DNA of 64,000 nt from Aridibacter sp965216195 (GCA_965216195.1 OZ244151.1:372001-436000), one strand, 5' to 3'; positions 7,523-15,543 are shown, numbered from the stretch's first letter. Notes: generated by a model not told the origin, from the sequence alone. Translations and numbers: made by a program.

Positions 7523-8788
7523 CTATTTCGCGTTTTTCTTTTTCGAAGGTTTTTCAATTGTGTAGTAAGGACGATGCTGCACCTTAAATTTCTTGTTGTC
7601 ATACTGCCCATCACCATTGACGTCAACTTTAACTTCTAACTTATATTTCTTGCCGGGTTTGCGTTTTTCCGTTCCTGCATCATACGCAATGCTGTATTGA
7701 TTCCGAAGAAGAGCATCAATTGAGCCAAGAATCGACGGCAATTCCGTAGCGAAAGTCATCGGGTAGTGCTTTCCACCCGATTCTTTTGCAAAAGTGTTCA
7801 TCTGGTTTTGTGCTTGATAGAAAGTCAGGCGCCCCGGAAATCCATCGATTCCATCGGTAGCAGGAATGCGGTGTTCGAATTTCTTAAAAAACAGATTTCC
7901 GGTGCTTACAATATAGATCGGGATACCAGCTTGTCTGACAACTTTTCGCGCCTGTCCGTAGTTGATGCGGCTAAACGTATCGATCCCGGATGCGACAAGT
8001 ATTATCGCTTTTCGAGGTGCCTGAACGTCAACCATTCCGCCGTAGTTTGTCTTGCGCTCTTTAGATCTTTCAAGAACCACGGAATCGGCTTTTCCGCCGA
8101 CAAGTGCAAACTTGATCGCATCGAAAAGGTTGTTTTCGCGAAACGCCGGCCGGTTTCTAAGGAGCAAATTTATCGTCGAGCGCAGACGGTTTGGGTCATT
8201 CGTAAAATCCGTAATTGGCGTCGGCCGCATGTCGAACGCAACAACGGACGCATAATCGTTTGGAGGTTTGATAAAACGCGAAAGAAATTGAGCAACCGGA
8301 CGGACCACCTCCAGGTGTCCGGCTTCCTGTCTGCCATTTCCGAGTGCGCCAAAAATTTCAGACCATTTACTATATTCGAGTACAAGCGTAACGGTGATCG
8401 GAGCCTCCGGCATAGCGAAATTCGTGATTTCCTGCTTCACACCGTTTTCAAAAATGGCAAAATTTTCTTTTGTAAGCCCGGTAATTATCTGTCCGCTCTT
8501 TTTGTTATAGACGACCGTATCGACATTAACCAGATTGGTCTTAATCTCGAGAATTTCATCATCAACCTCGGCATTGCGAGCCTCTTCTTCGAGCTTTCGC
8601 TGCTCGGCTTCCTTAGCGAGCTCTTCAGCCGTTTTTGGTGTAGGGCGTTGGTTTTTCTTCGAATTGCCAGTTTTCTTCTTAGGCCTTTGTGGACGGGACT
8701 GAGCGAGCGAAATCGCAGAGAGCCCAAGAACGACCAATAAGGCAAACGTAAAAAGACGCGTAAGATTTTTTCCGGAAATGGCTTGCAT
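7523..8788 (-). CDS. Secreted VWA-domain protein (VWFA-related Acidobacterial type)
   Basis: The 421-residue protein has a signal peptide (cleavage near SLAQS, residue 31), a Lys/Glu-rich coiled linker (about 32-75), then a VWFA-related domain that begins with the family hallmark KTNLVNVDTVVYN and GLTKENFAIFENG. The MIDAS motif DxSxS expected after the first strand is replaced by EYSKW, so metal-dependent adhesion through the standard site is doubtful. The C-terminus has a Lys-rich tail. Families like this are expanded in Acidobacteriota; function is unknown. It is monocistronic by position. Confidence 0.8.
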   Translation of the reverse strand: MQAISGKNLTRLFTFALLVVLGLSAISLAQSRPQRPKKKTGNSKKNQRPTPKTAEELAKEAEQRKLEEEARNAEVDDEILEIKTNLVNVDTVVYNKKSGQIITGLTKENFAIFENGVKQEITNFAMPEAPITVTLVLEYSKWSEIFGALGNGRQEAGHLEVVRPVAQFLSRFIKPPNDYASVVAFDMRPTPITDFTNDPNRLRSTINLLLRNRPAFRENNLFDAIKFALVGGKADSVVLERSKERKTNYGGMVDVQAPRKAIILVASGIDTFSRINYGQARKVVRQAGIPIYIVSTGNLFFKKFEHRIPATDGIDGFPGRLTFYQAQNQMNTFAKESGGKHYPMTFATELPSILGSIDALLRNQYSIAYDAGTEKRKPGKKYKLEVKVDVNGDGQYDNKKFKVQHRPYYTIEKPSKKKNAK

Positions 8789-8878
8789 GTTTGTTAATCC
8801 CTACTCGAAATGTTGTTGCTATTAGATACGAATTGTCTATCTTTGGTTGGAATAAATCAAGGAAATGTAACGCAAAAC

Positions 8879-8913
8879 GAAAAAAAGCGAAGAAGCTTTA
8901 GAAGCCTCTTCGC
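8879..8913 (-). terminator. Intrinsic terminator after the LecA-like gene
   Basis: GCGAAGA (8887-8893) pairs with TCTTCGC (8907-8913), and the inner GCTT/AAGC continues the stem across one mismatch with a three-base loop. An A run immediately left of the stem forms the U tract on the minus strand. It ends the transcript of the gene at 8936-9742. Confidence 0.85.
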
Positions 8914-8935
8914 CAAGCAGTATATTTCAGACAGA

Positions 8936-9742
8936 CTATTTTACAATTCGCGAATCGATTTCGATAACGACATCAAAGGCACCGGTGTTGTCCGTCAATA
9001 CGCCTTCGTTTACACCCAGAAATAGGGCGCCGTCACGCTTAGCGACAAATTCTCGTTTCGAACCGATAAAGATAAAGTCATTGTTGTCGTCGCCGATTAC
9101 CGCGATCAAACCACCGGTCGGCTTGTCCTTTATAAGTTTTTGTTTGTCTGGAAGAGTGCTTATACCGGATGCAGAGGAGTATCTACCGTTTCCAAGAGAA
9201 ATTCTTCCGTTTCCGCGAATTGTGATTCTCTGTCCTTTGCGAACTACCCATCCGGAATTCGTCCAGCCATTCGCCGTGTTATCGGCAAGCACTTTTGTGT
9301 TAATCCGGATCGGCTTAAGCTTCGACGAGTTTGAACTATTACGGCTAGATTTTGTCGAAGTATCCGTTTTCGCGGAAGGCGGGGCTGAACCAACCGTAAT
9401 TATCGTGTCGTCGCCATTAGTTGTTTTTGAATAGGTTGGTTTGGTCGGCGCGGTCTTCACGGGCGTGGGCTGTTTTGTTGCCGAAGTTTTAACAACCTCA
9501 GCCGGTTTATTACGGGAATCGAAAATAATGGAATCGATTTCGTCAGCAAAAAAATTCAGTTTTCTCTGTCGCGCGCCGTCTCCAACAAGGATCACAAACT
9601 GACCGTTTGTAAAACTCACGATTTTGCCTTTAATAATACTGCCATCCTTAAGCCGTATCGTATCGGCCAGGGCAAACGCAGTCATACTGAGGATCAGTAT
9701 CGAGAGCGAGACTACGCGAATTAAACTAGATTTGGTAAACAT
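8936..9742 (-). CDS. Secreted protein with Sm-like N-terminal and LecA-like C-terminal regions
   Basis: The 268-residue protein has a signal peptide ending near FALA (residue 26). Residues 27-75 resemble a small Sm-like/beta-barrel repeat (IRLKDGSIIKGKIVSF) seen in many secreted acidobacterial and planctomycete proteins. A Thr/Ser/Lys-rich linker (80-140) leads to a C-terminal beta domain with NGWTNSGWVV, GNGRISL, GGLIAVIGD, FIFIGS and GALFLGVNEGVLTDNTGAFDV, the pattern of PA-IL/LecA-type galactose-binding lectins. A GAGGAAAT ribosome binding site precedes the ATG. Carbohydrate binding is inference from the fold pattern. Confidence 0.7.
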   Translation of the reverse strand: MFTKSSLIRVVSLSILILSMTAFALADTIRLKDGSIIKGKIVSFTNGQFVILVGDGARQRKLNFFADEIDSIIFDSRNKPAEVVKTSATKQPTPVKTAPTKPTYSKTTNGDDTIITVGSAPPSAKTDTSTKSSRNSSNSSKLKPIRINTKVLADNTANGWTNSGWVVRKGQRITIRGNGRISLGNGRYSSASGISTLPDKQKLIKDKPTGGLIAVIGDDNNDFIFIGSKREFVAKRDGALFLGVNEGVLTDNTGAFDVVIEIDSRIVK

Positions 9743-9997
9743 ATTTCCTCCGAGCGGATTAATTATTGGGTAGAATTAGATTGCAATTACTTCAAGAAAG
9801 CCAGTAAGCGGAGCACCTATTCTGATTGATAGATGCGAAATTGGTATTTATACGTTGCAAATTTGATAAAGCAACAAATTAGAACGCCAGTATACACAAA
9901 AAGCGTTAAGAAGTGCAACAAAAACTTTAACTAATATGTGCTAAAGGTATGAGAAATTATGTTTTACAAGGAACAATAGCCGCTCGCAGCGCTGATT

Positions 9998-10056
9998 CAC
10001 ACTTACTACGTGCGGGTTTCCGCATGGGCGGGACTACTCCCGGCGTGCACACTCTC
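9998..10056 (-). repeat. Palindromic intergenic repeat, copy 1
   Basis: Read on the minus strand this 59-base segment matches 20133-20189 on the plus strand at roughly four bases in five. The conserved 3' half contains CATGCGG, then GCAC, then AGTAAGTGTG, and folds as a small hairpin (GCGG with CCGC, loop AAAC). Both copies lie in intergenic DNA, suggesting a REP-like dispersed element. Confidence 0.6.
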
Positions 10057-10136
10057 TTGCAGTCGGGTTAGGGTCGAGTCGTGTAATTCGCATGCATTCT
10101 CGCATTTACCTCTTACCACCATTGCATTTCTACGCT

Positions 10137-10215
10137 TTTCATCCGCGCAATCTGCGTTTATCCGCGGCAATACTTCTATGCTCATTTTCGTGCCCTTTCG
10201 TGTTTTTCGTGGGCG
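10137..10215 (-). repeat. Intergenic block of short imperfect direct repeats
   Basis: Read on the minus strand the segment is built from two degenerate words: three copies of a CACGAAA-type heptamer in close succession (10179-10212), then GCGGATAAACGCAG and GCGCGGATGAA (10138-10166), i.e. repeats of a CGGATnAA-type word. I recognise similar low-complexity blocks from intergenic DNA of acidobacteria and related phyla. A 70-codon open frame running through it on the plus strand looks spurious. The rest of the 480-base gap 9743-10222 shows no gene. Confidence 0.55.
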
Positions 10216-10222
10216 CTCTTAG

Positions 10223-10813
10223 CTAAACCTTTGCGTAAGTTAAACCTGTCTGCCCCTGGTATTTTCCGCCGCGGTCTTTATATGAAACTGCGCAATCTTC
10301 GTCGGATTCAAAAAACAATATCTGCCCAATTCCTTCGTTTACATAAACGCGCAGAGGCAGGTTTGCAAAATTTCCGATTTCAACGACAAGCCTTCCGGTC
10401 CAGCCTGCTTCAAGCGGCGTTGTATTAACGAGAAGCCCGGTACGTGCATAAGTCGATTTTCCAAGCGCAACACCTGTTACGCGACGAGGCATACAGAAAG
10501 TCTCAACCGTTACGCCAAGTCCGTAATGATGAGGCGGAAGCAAATAGTAACGCGAGCCGTCTGAGGCGGTTTTAAGTTCGGGTTCGATCAGGGAATCTTC
10601 ATCGAATTTCTTGGGGTCGATTTCGTTTCCGTAGAGCGAAGAAAAAATGCGGAAGCCGTCATCAGCCAGCCGCATATCGTAGCCGTAGCTCGAACATCCG
10701 GCTGAAATGATCTTATTTCCATCAACTTCGCGAAGGAGTTCGGGAAGAAACGGGTCGATCATATTCGTTTCCTCGACCATTTTACGGAGCCACAAATCAG
10801 ATTTTATCGTCAT
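10223..10813 (-). CDS. dcd: dCTP deaminase
   Basis: Dcd deaminates dCTP to dUTP (or, in bifunctional forms, on to dUMP), feeding thymidylate synthesis. The 196-residue protein has SAGCSSYGYDMRL near the N-terminus, the GKSTYARTGLLVNTTPLEAGWTG core with the catalytic-Glu region, EIGNFANLPL, and the C-terminal GKYQGQTGLT that closes over the triphosphate. The form is the GKSTYAR variant common outside enterobacteria. It is downstream of the sigma/anti-sigma operon but separated from it by a strong terminator, so it probably has its own promoter. Confidence 0.93.
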   Translation of the reverse strand: MTIKSDLWLRKMVEETNMIDPFLPELLREVDGNKIISAGCSSYGYDMRLADDGFRIFSSLYGNEIDPKKFDEDSLIEPELKTASDGSRYYLLPPHHYGLGVTVETFCMPRRVTGVALGKSTYARTGLLVNTTPLEAGWTGRLVVEIGNFANLPLRVYVNEGIGQILFFESDEDCAVSYKDRGGKYQGQTGLTYAKV

Positions 10814-10832
10814 AGAGATTCTTCTTTAAAAA

Positions 10833-10875
10833 CAAAATTGGAAAGTGATAAAGCAGATAATCTATCACTTTCCAA
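10833..10875 (-). terminator. Strong intrinsic terminator ending the ECF sigma operon
   Basis: A perfect 13-base stem, TTGGAAAGTGATA (10838-10850) with TATCACTTTCCAA (10863-10875), has a 12-base loop. On the minus strand it is followed by a T-rich stretch. It separates the DUF4097-type gene from dcd. Confidence 0.85.
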
Positions 10876-10899
10876 ACGAGAAATTAAATGACTGTGGAA

Positions 10900-11775
10900 C
10901 TATTTCTTCGCTATTTTTTCAAAATCGCCAATCTTTAGATTTCCATCACCGACCGTAAACAAGAGTTCTGCGCCTCCGTTACCCGCAGTTGCCGCCATCA
11001 GGTTATCCGAGAATTTTGTTCGTCGCTTGGGCTTAAGGGTTTTGTATGTATTGTCGATCTTGCCGGTTCGCAAAACTCTCGCCGTAAGATTTGCATGTAG
11101 ATTTTTCGGCAGCCAAACATTCATATCGCCCCTTGCCACCTGTATTTCAGCAAATCGACCGCGCCAACTTCGTGTCGCAACCGTGACATCAACGTTTCCC
11201 GCGCCAATTGTGGCCTGAATTGTCCCGCCGATCAGATGCATTTTCGCATTAGCCTCAAGATACTTAATTCTCATCGTGCCTTCGACCATCGAGAGGTTTA
11301 AATCACCTCGTCCGCCATCAATCACCAAATCTGAGTAATGCGGAACCTTTATTTTGTAATCAATTTTATATGGGGCACCGCGCAGGCGCTTTGGGAATTT
11401 TCGATCGACTTTTCTTAAATACTTTCTATCGTGAGTACCTACGCTCGTGATTCTTAATTGGCTCATGCTGTCTTCAAGCGCAAACCCGCAAACGGCGGCA
11501 ATCCGTTTGAGATCGGCTTCTGTGGCCGCCATCACCTCGATTTCAGCCTTTATCTCCACTTCGTTTTTGCTCCAGCCATCAACCTGAATCGAGCCGAGCG
11601 GAGCTCCGGTTATCGAAATCGTACCTCCACTTCCAAATTCGATTGTTTCAGATTTAAAGGTAGTGCGTTTTATTAGTTCCGAGGGTTTTTTGTTTTTCTG
11701 CGCGAAAACATTCGAAGCGAGCAGACCAAGTAACAGCGCGTAGATCGCAAAATATTTCGTGTTTTTAATTTTCAT
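10900..11775 (-). CDS. Secreted DUF4097-type beta-repeat protein, second copy
   Basis: I start this at the internal ATG 11775 (291 residues) because it gives a clean signal peptide ending NVFAQ; an open frame extends 26 codons upstream but into an implausible N-terminus. The mature part is beta-rich, beginning with SETIEFGSGGTISITGAPLGSIQVDGW, the typical opening of the DUF4097 (putative adhesin) family, followed by SDLVIDGGRGDLNLSMVEG repeats that suggest a beta-helix. It is the last gene of the sigma, anti-sigma, paralogue unit and shares the xGSIxVxGW motif with its upstream neighbour. Molecular role unknown; probably periplasmic or surface. Confidence 0.7.
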   Translation of the reverse strand: MKIKNTKYFAIYALLLGLLASNVFAQKNKKPSELIKRTTFKSETIEFGSGGTISITGAPLGSIQVDGWSKNEVEIKAEIEVMAATEADLKRIAAVCGFALEDSMSQLRITSVGTHDRKYLRKVDRKFPKRLRGAPYKIDYKIKVPHYSDLVIDGGRGDLNLSMVEGTMRIKYLEANAKMHLIGGTIQATIGAGNVDVTVATRSWRGRFAEIQVARGDMNVWLPKNLHANLTARVLRTGKIDNTYKTLKPKRRTKFSDNLMAATAGNGGAELLFTVGDGNLKIGDFEKIAKK

Positions 11776-11859
11776 TTTGTGTTTAGAAACCGGGAGACGT
11801 GATACGGAAGGATTGCTGGTATGGAAAGCCGTGCGCTTTCGCCCTATAAACATATCACA

Positions 11860-12633
11860 CTATCGAGGGAAGAACGAAATTTTTCCTCTTTGAGTGGTTG
11901 CAGTTACGTTTGCGCTTCCGCCTAAAACCTTTCCAACAACGCGTCGACCGTCACCAACGTAGCTTAATCCCTTGCCTTTAAAAGCGCTTAGGTAAATGAA
12001 ACGCGACGACGGCGCGGTGGCGACCAGCTTAAAGGAGGTTCGAAACGGGATTCGTAGATTGATATTTCCGGTTGTGGAGACAAAACGGTATGTACCCTCG
12101 GGTCTGAAAAGTCCGTCGTAGAATATATCTCCGATAACATTTTTCGCGGAGACATTTGCAGCTCCAACGTTTAGGAGCCGTATATCGCCCTCAGACGAGA
12201 TGTGGGCCCTAACGTAGCCGCCGTTTATATCCTTAACTTCAAGGTTTCCGACCATGGTTTCGATATCAACTTTTGAATTAAAAGGAACGTAAACGAGAAA
12301 ATTTACGGTACCGACTCCGCGTCTGCCTTTGTTGTCTCTGATAACGTTTATAAAAATCTTGCCGCTGTAATTTTTAGGAACAATTTTAGCGACCGGCTTT
12401 TCGAGCCACGCAGAAATTGCGACGCTTTTTCTGTCCCAACCGCGGACAATGATTGTGCCTGAGCGGTTAGTCAACTGAATGCGTATATTCTTGCTCGCCG
12501 GATAGCTTTTAGAAAACTTCCGCTGCGCCGAGGCTTCCTTGGTTGCGGCAAAGAAAAAAACTACGCTCAGTAAAAGAACAGTAGCTTTTATTGTTGCGGC
12601 AAAGTTAAACAAACTTTTTAACTTCGTGTTCAT
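11860..12633 (-). CDS. Secreted DUF4097-type beta-repeat protein, first copy
   Basis: This 257-residue protein has a long hydrophobic signal peptide ending near ASAQ (residue 36) and a beta-rich body: NIRIQLTNRSGTIIVRGWDRKSVAISAW, KVDIETMVGNLEV, GYVRAHISSEGDIRL, TTGNINLRI. The alternating short strands and GD/GN turns fit the DUF4097 family. It begins 5 bases after the anti-sigma stop, so it is translated from the same message. It is a diverged paralogue of the following gene. The tight link to an ECF sigma/anti-sigma pair suggests either a target of the regulon or part of the sensing apparatus. Confidence 0.72.
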   Translation of the reverse strand: MNTKLKSLFNFAATIKATVLLLSVVFFFAATKEASAQRKFSKSYPASKNIRIQLTNRSGTIIVRGWDRKSVAISAWLEKPVAKIVPKNYSGKIFINVIRDNKGRRGVGTVNFLVYVPFNSKVDIETMVGNLEVKDINGGYVRAHISSEGDIRLLNVGAANVSAKNVIGDIFYDGLFRPEGTYRFVSTTGNINLRIPFRTSFKLVATAPSSRFIYLSAFKGKGLSYVGDGRRVVGKVLGGSANVTATTQRGKISFFPR

Positions 12634-12638
12634 TAAAA

Positions 12639-13385
12639 TTAAAGTTCAGAGAAACCGCGCAAAAACTCCATCTTCTCGCTTAAAGCAGAATCAAGCATTT
12701 CCGATGAGATCTTATCTTGCGGATTTTCACTTACAATTTTTGTATATTCATTGACAACTCTGTCAATTTCTTTCAGATTTCGGTCAAAGGCATTTTGGAG
12801 TTTAGCGTCCCACTCGGCCTTTCTGATTTCGACACGTTTTTCCCAATAGGCAATGGCAGATTTTTGCTCAGCAATACGTCTAAATGCTTTCTCCTGAGGC
12901 GTTTCGAAAACCCCAATTTTGGAAAGCATGGTTTCAAAAACATTAGGCTGTCTTTCGACGCTAGTATGGATTTCACCCGGCTCCGCAAAATTCTTTACTC
13001 CAATTACCGTTAAAAGCGAGCTGATCAGCGCTACTCCAAGCGCAGCAGTGACAATTTGTGTTGGTGAAAACCGCCAGGTGTTTTTAAAAAAGCGTTTTAC
13101 AGGGCTTTGTTTTTGGGCCGGAGCCGCAGCTTCGGCTGCCATTTCCGGTTTTATCTCTGTCTCTATTATGTTATTAATTCTGCACCACAAAGCTTGCGGG
13201 TTCGGCGGTGTAGATTCTTCAGAAAAGTCACTTTCGGAAAAATCAAGAATCGCGGAAAAATCTTCATGGACTTTCGCGCAATCCAAACACATTTTGAGAT
13301 GTGCCTTAATCTCTTCGTGACGACCAGCGTCAAGATCGCCGTCGATGTAAGAACTAATTAAATTTTTACAGTTTTCACAGTTCAT
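12639..13385 (-). CDS. Anti-sigma factor with zinc-finger (zf-HC2) domain
   Basis: The 248-residue protein begins MNCENCKNLISSYIDGDLD and carries the ZAS zinc motif H-x3-C-x2-C (HLKMCLDC, about residues 31-38), which in ECF anti-sigma factors binds and inactivates the sigma factor. A transmembrane segment lies at about residues 91-112 (IVTAALGVALISSLL), and the rest is a helical, probably extracytoplasmic, domain rich in Lys/Glu. I use the ATG at 13385; a TTG three codons upstream is also in frame. It follows the ECF sigma gene and precedes two secreted proteins, the expected place for a membrane anti-sigma sensor. Confidence 0.85.
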   Translation of the reverse strand: MNCENCKNLISSYIDGDLDAGRHEEIKAHLKMCLDCAKVHEDFSAILDFSESDFSEESTPPNPQALWCRINNIIETEIKPEMAAEAAAPAQKQSPVKRFFKNTWRFSPTQIVTAALGVALISSLLTVIGVKNFAEPGEIHTSVERQPNVFETMLSKIGVFETPQEKAFRRIAEQKSAIAYWEKRVEIRKAEWDAKLQNAFDRNLKEIDRVVNEYTKIVSENPQDKISSEMLDSALSEKMEFLRGFSEL

Positions 13386-13455
13386 CTGATACAAAAACTA
13401 CTTGAATAAATTAAAACTAATAAATTTTTTTCTTATATTGAATTCTGCCTGTTAC

Positions 13456-13486
13456 GCAATCTCTCGGAATCAAGTAATGAGATTGC
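13456..13486 (-). promoter_or_regulatory. Hairpin between the sigma and anti-sigma genes
   Basis: GCAATCTC (13456-13463) pairs perfectly with GAGATTGC (13479-13486), loop 15 bases. It sits in the 158-base gap between the two genes. There is no U tract on the minus-strand side, so it may be an mRNA stability or partial attenuation element. On the plus strand it is followed by TTTT. Confidence 0.4.
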
Positions 13487-13543
13487 TTTTAATCAAGTTT
13501 GGTTGCCTATTTTGCGTCGATCAAAAACGAAAACCTGAGCGAG

Positions 13544-14203
13544 CTAAGCCCTCGTTTTTAACAACAATCCTCTAAGTTTTAAACGAGCTTTATGAAGCTG
13601 CGACTTTGATGTCCCGACGGAAACTCCAAGCATTTCTGCAACCTCAGAATGCTCAAAACCTTCCACATCATGTAAAACGAATGCAGCCCTATACCCCGGT
13701 GGAAGTTGCGAAACAGCTTTCGCCAAATCCAAACGATTCAAAATCGGTAAATTAGCTCTGGTTTTCGGCTGCGGAATTAGATATTCCGGCATCTCACCAT
13801 CTTCCGTAGTCTTCTCGTTTTTAACGCTTTTCTTGCGGAAATACATCAAAACCTGATTCACCGTTAAACGATGAAACCAGGTTGTAAAAGCTGAATCACC
13901 CCTGAAACTTCCAACTTTGCGAAAAAGCTGAATAAAAGCCTCTTGAGTTAAATCCTCCGCTTCTGTGGGATTATTCGTCATGCGGAGACACAAATTGTAG
14001 GCGCGTCGGTGATACTTCTGATATAGCATCTCAAACGCCTCAAGGTTTCCGCCCGCTGCCCATTGAGTCAGATCATAGTCGGGCGTTTCGGTTGTAACGG
14101 GTTGGTTTCTTGCGCTTTTTGCAGCAGAATTTGTTCCCGTTTCACCGTGTTCTTCCGTTTCGCTTGCGATGCTTGCATTTACTGCAACCGAGGTTACATC
14201 CAT
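13544..14203 (-). CDS. RNA polymerase sigma factor, ECF (RpoE-like) subfamily
   Basis: The protein has a disordered N-terminal extension of about 40 residues, then sigma region 2 (FEMLYQKYHRRAYNLCLRMT, AEDLTQEAFIQLFRKVGSFRG, FTTWFHRLTVNQVLMYFRKK) and region 4 (LPPGYRAAFVLHDVEGFEHSEVAEMLGVSVGTSKSQLHKARLKLR). The ATG at 14203 has an AGGAG site 5 bases upstream (219 residues); a GTG at 14248 with GGAGG 12 bases upstream is an alternative giving 234. It heads the operon with a zf-HC2 anti-sigma and two secreted proteins, so it probably responds to envelope conditions and may autoregulate, which I cannot verify from promoter sequence. Confidence 0.9.
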   Translation of the reverse strand: MDVTSVAVNASIASETEEHGETGTNSAAKSARNQPVTTETPDYDLTQWAAGGNLEAFEMLYQKYHRRAYNLCLRMTNNPTEAEDLTQEAFIQLFRKVGSFRGDSAFTTWFHRLTVNQVLMYFRKKSVKNEKTTEDGEMPEYLIPQPKTRANLPILNRLDLAKAVSQLPPGYRAAFVLHDVEGFEHSEVAEMLGVSVGTSKSQLHKARLKLRGLLLKTRA

Positions 14204-14382
14204 TTTTGCTCCTAAATTGCTGTCGGAATTAGAAAAATCGTTGCCCACTATGATGTGTTACCTCCAAACCTTAGTTGCCTCGCAGCACGATAATTCTATG
14301 ACGAAAATAAAAAAAGGTAAATCTTTTGGAGGAGTGTTCTTGCCGCTGGATTTATGCGGGTTAAGGTTTTACCCTCTAATCA

Positions 14383-14979
14383 ATGGGCGAAAACGTAATC
14401 GAAAACTATTTGAGCGACGCAATTGCGTCTTTTCGAAGTTATAAGAAACTTGCTGAAAAGGCTTTGGAACAGGTCCCTGACGAGGAGTTTTTTTGGAGTC
14501 TGGATTCGGAGTCTAATTCCGTAGCGATAATCGTAAAACACATTGCCGGAAATCAGCGTTCGCGTTGGAAAGATTTCTTAACAACGGATGGAGAAAAGCC
14601 GGATCGAAACCGGGACATGGAGTTTGAACTGTTTGACGAAACGAGGGAATTCATAATGGCGGGTTGGGAAAGCGGTTGGACGACCCTTTTCAGCGCGCTT
14701 GAAAATCTGTCTCCCGGCGACTTTTCCAAAACGATTACGATTCGCGGCGAACCTCATACAGTCGTCGAAGCGATCAATCGCCAGCTAACTCACTACGCGT
14801 ATCACATAGGGCAAATTACGTTTCTAGCAAAACATTTCAGGACGAAAGAATGGAAAACTTTAAGCGTGCCGAGAAATAAATCTCAGGAATTCAATGAGTT
14901 CCTAGAGAAAAGAATGGCGGGTGGAAAACCAAAAAAGCATCCGATCGATGGACCAGCTGATTTTGCAGAGGAGGAATAA
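14383..14979 (+). CDS. DUF1572 / DinB-superfamily protein
   Basis: The 198-residue protein has the DinB-like four-helix pattern: NYLSDAIASFRSYKKLAEKAL, then SNSVAIIVKHIAGNQRSRW with the first metal-binding His, and INRQLTHYAYHIGQITFLAKHF with the two C-terminal His positions. This layout (H...HxxxH) matches DUF1572 proteins, predicted metal-dependent enzymes possibly using bacillithiol or similar thiols. It is divergent from the sigma gene and 8 bases upstream of the zinc-ribbon gene, so the two form a small operon. Confidence 0.8.
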   Translation: MGENVIENYLSDAIASFRSYKKLAEKALEQVPDEEFFWSLDSESNSVAIIVKHIAGNQRSRWKDFLTTDGEKPDRNRDMEFELFDETREFIMAGWESGWTTLFSALENLSPGDFSKTITIRGEPHTVVEAINRQLTHYAYHIGQITFLAKHFRTKEWKTLSVPRNKSQEFNEFLEKRMAGGKPKKHPIDGPADFAEEE

Positions 14980-14987
14980 ACAACACT

Positions 14988-15542
14988 ATGAAATGTCCGG
15001 GTTGTAAAGAAAGGGATTTTGAAATAGCAGAGATCGAACCGGATCTTCTGGTGGATATTTGCAAAAACTGCGGCGGAAAGTGGATTGCCTATTCCAATTA
15101 CGAGCGCTGGCTTGAAAACCACGGCGACGCTTTGCCGGAAATTCCGGGCGACGCGGATTCCGGTATGACGATTCCAAAGTTTGAATTGGCAAAACTATGT
15201 CCGGGTTGTCGCCGGATTTTAGTCAAATATAAGGTCGGTAGAGATCTTCCGTTTAAGATTGATCGCTGCAGTAACTGCGCGGGCGTTTGGCTTGAAAAGA
15301 ACGAGTGGAAAACACTGAAAAGCAGGAATCTACACGATGATTTGAACAAGATTTTTACCGACCATTGGCAGGAAGAGGTGAAACGCAATCGGACGCGCAA
15401 GGCGCTCAAGAAGGTTTACGAGGAGAAGTTTGGCGCGGAGGATTACGAGAGAATTAGCGAATTTAAGAGGTGGATGGACGAACACGAAAAGAGCGGTGAG
15501 ATTCTCGCCTATGTTCGCGACAAAAACCCACTTCAGTTCTAA
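14988..15542 (+). CDS. Zinc-ribbon (zf-TFIIB type) protein
   Basis: The 184-residue protein contains two zinc-ribbon modules: CPGC at residue 3 with CKNCGG about 25 residues later, and CPGCRR with CSNCAGVWLEKNEW in the middle. The CxNCxGxWL pattern is typical of zf-TFIIB domain proteins found in many bacteria. The C-terminal 70 residues are charged and helical. A GAGGAGG site precedes the ATG. The function is not known; such proteins may bind nucleic acid or serve as metal stores. Confidence 0.75.
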   Translation: MKCPGCKERDFEIAEIEPDLLVDICKNCGGKWIAYSNYERWLENHGDALPEIPGDADSGMTIPKFELAKLCPGCRRILVKYKVGRDLPFKIDRCSNCAGVWLEKNEWKTLKSRNLHDDLNKIFTDHWQEEVKRNRTRKALKKVYEEKFGAEDYERISEFKRWMDEHEKSGEILAYVRDKNPLQF

Positions 15543-15543
15543 C

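Noticed and set aside
7766..8740. Long open frame (324 codons) antisense to the VWA gene
   Set aside because: It mirrors the coding bias of the true gene, has no plausible start context or domain pattern, and the sense frame has a signal peptide and family motifs.
10010..10222. 70-codon open frame in the repeat-rich gap
   Set aside because: Its sequence is just a translation of the tandem words and the palindromic repeat; no start signal and no protein-like pattern.
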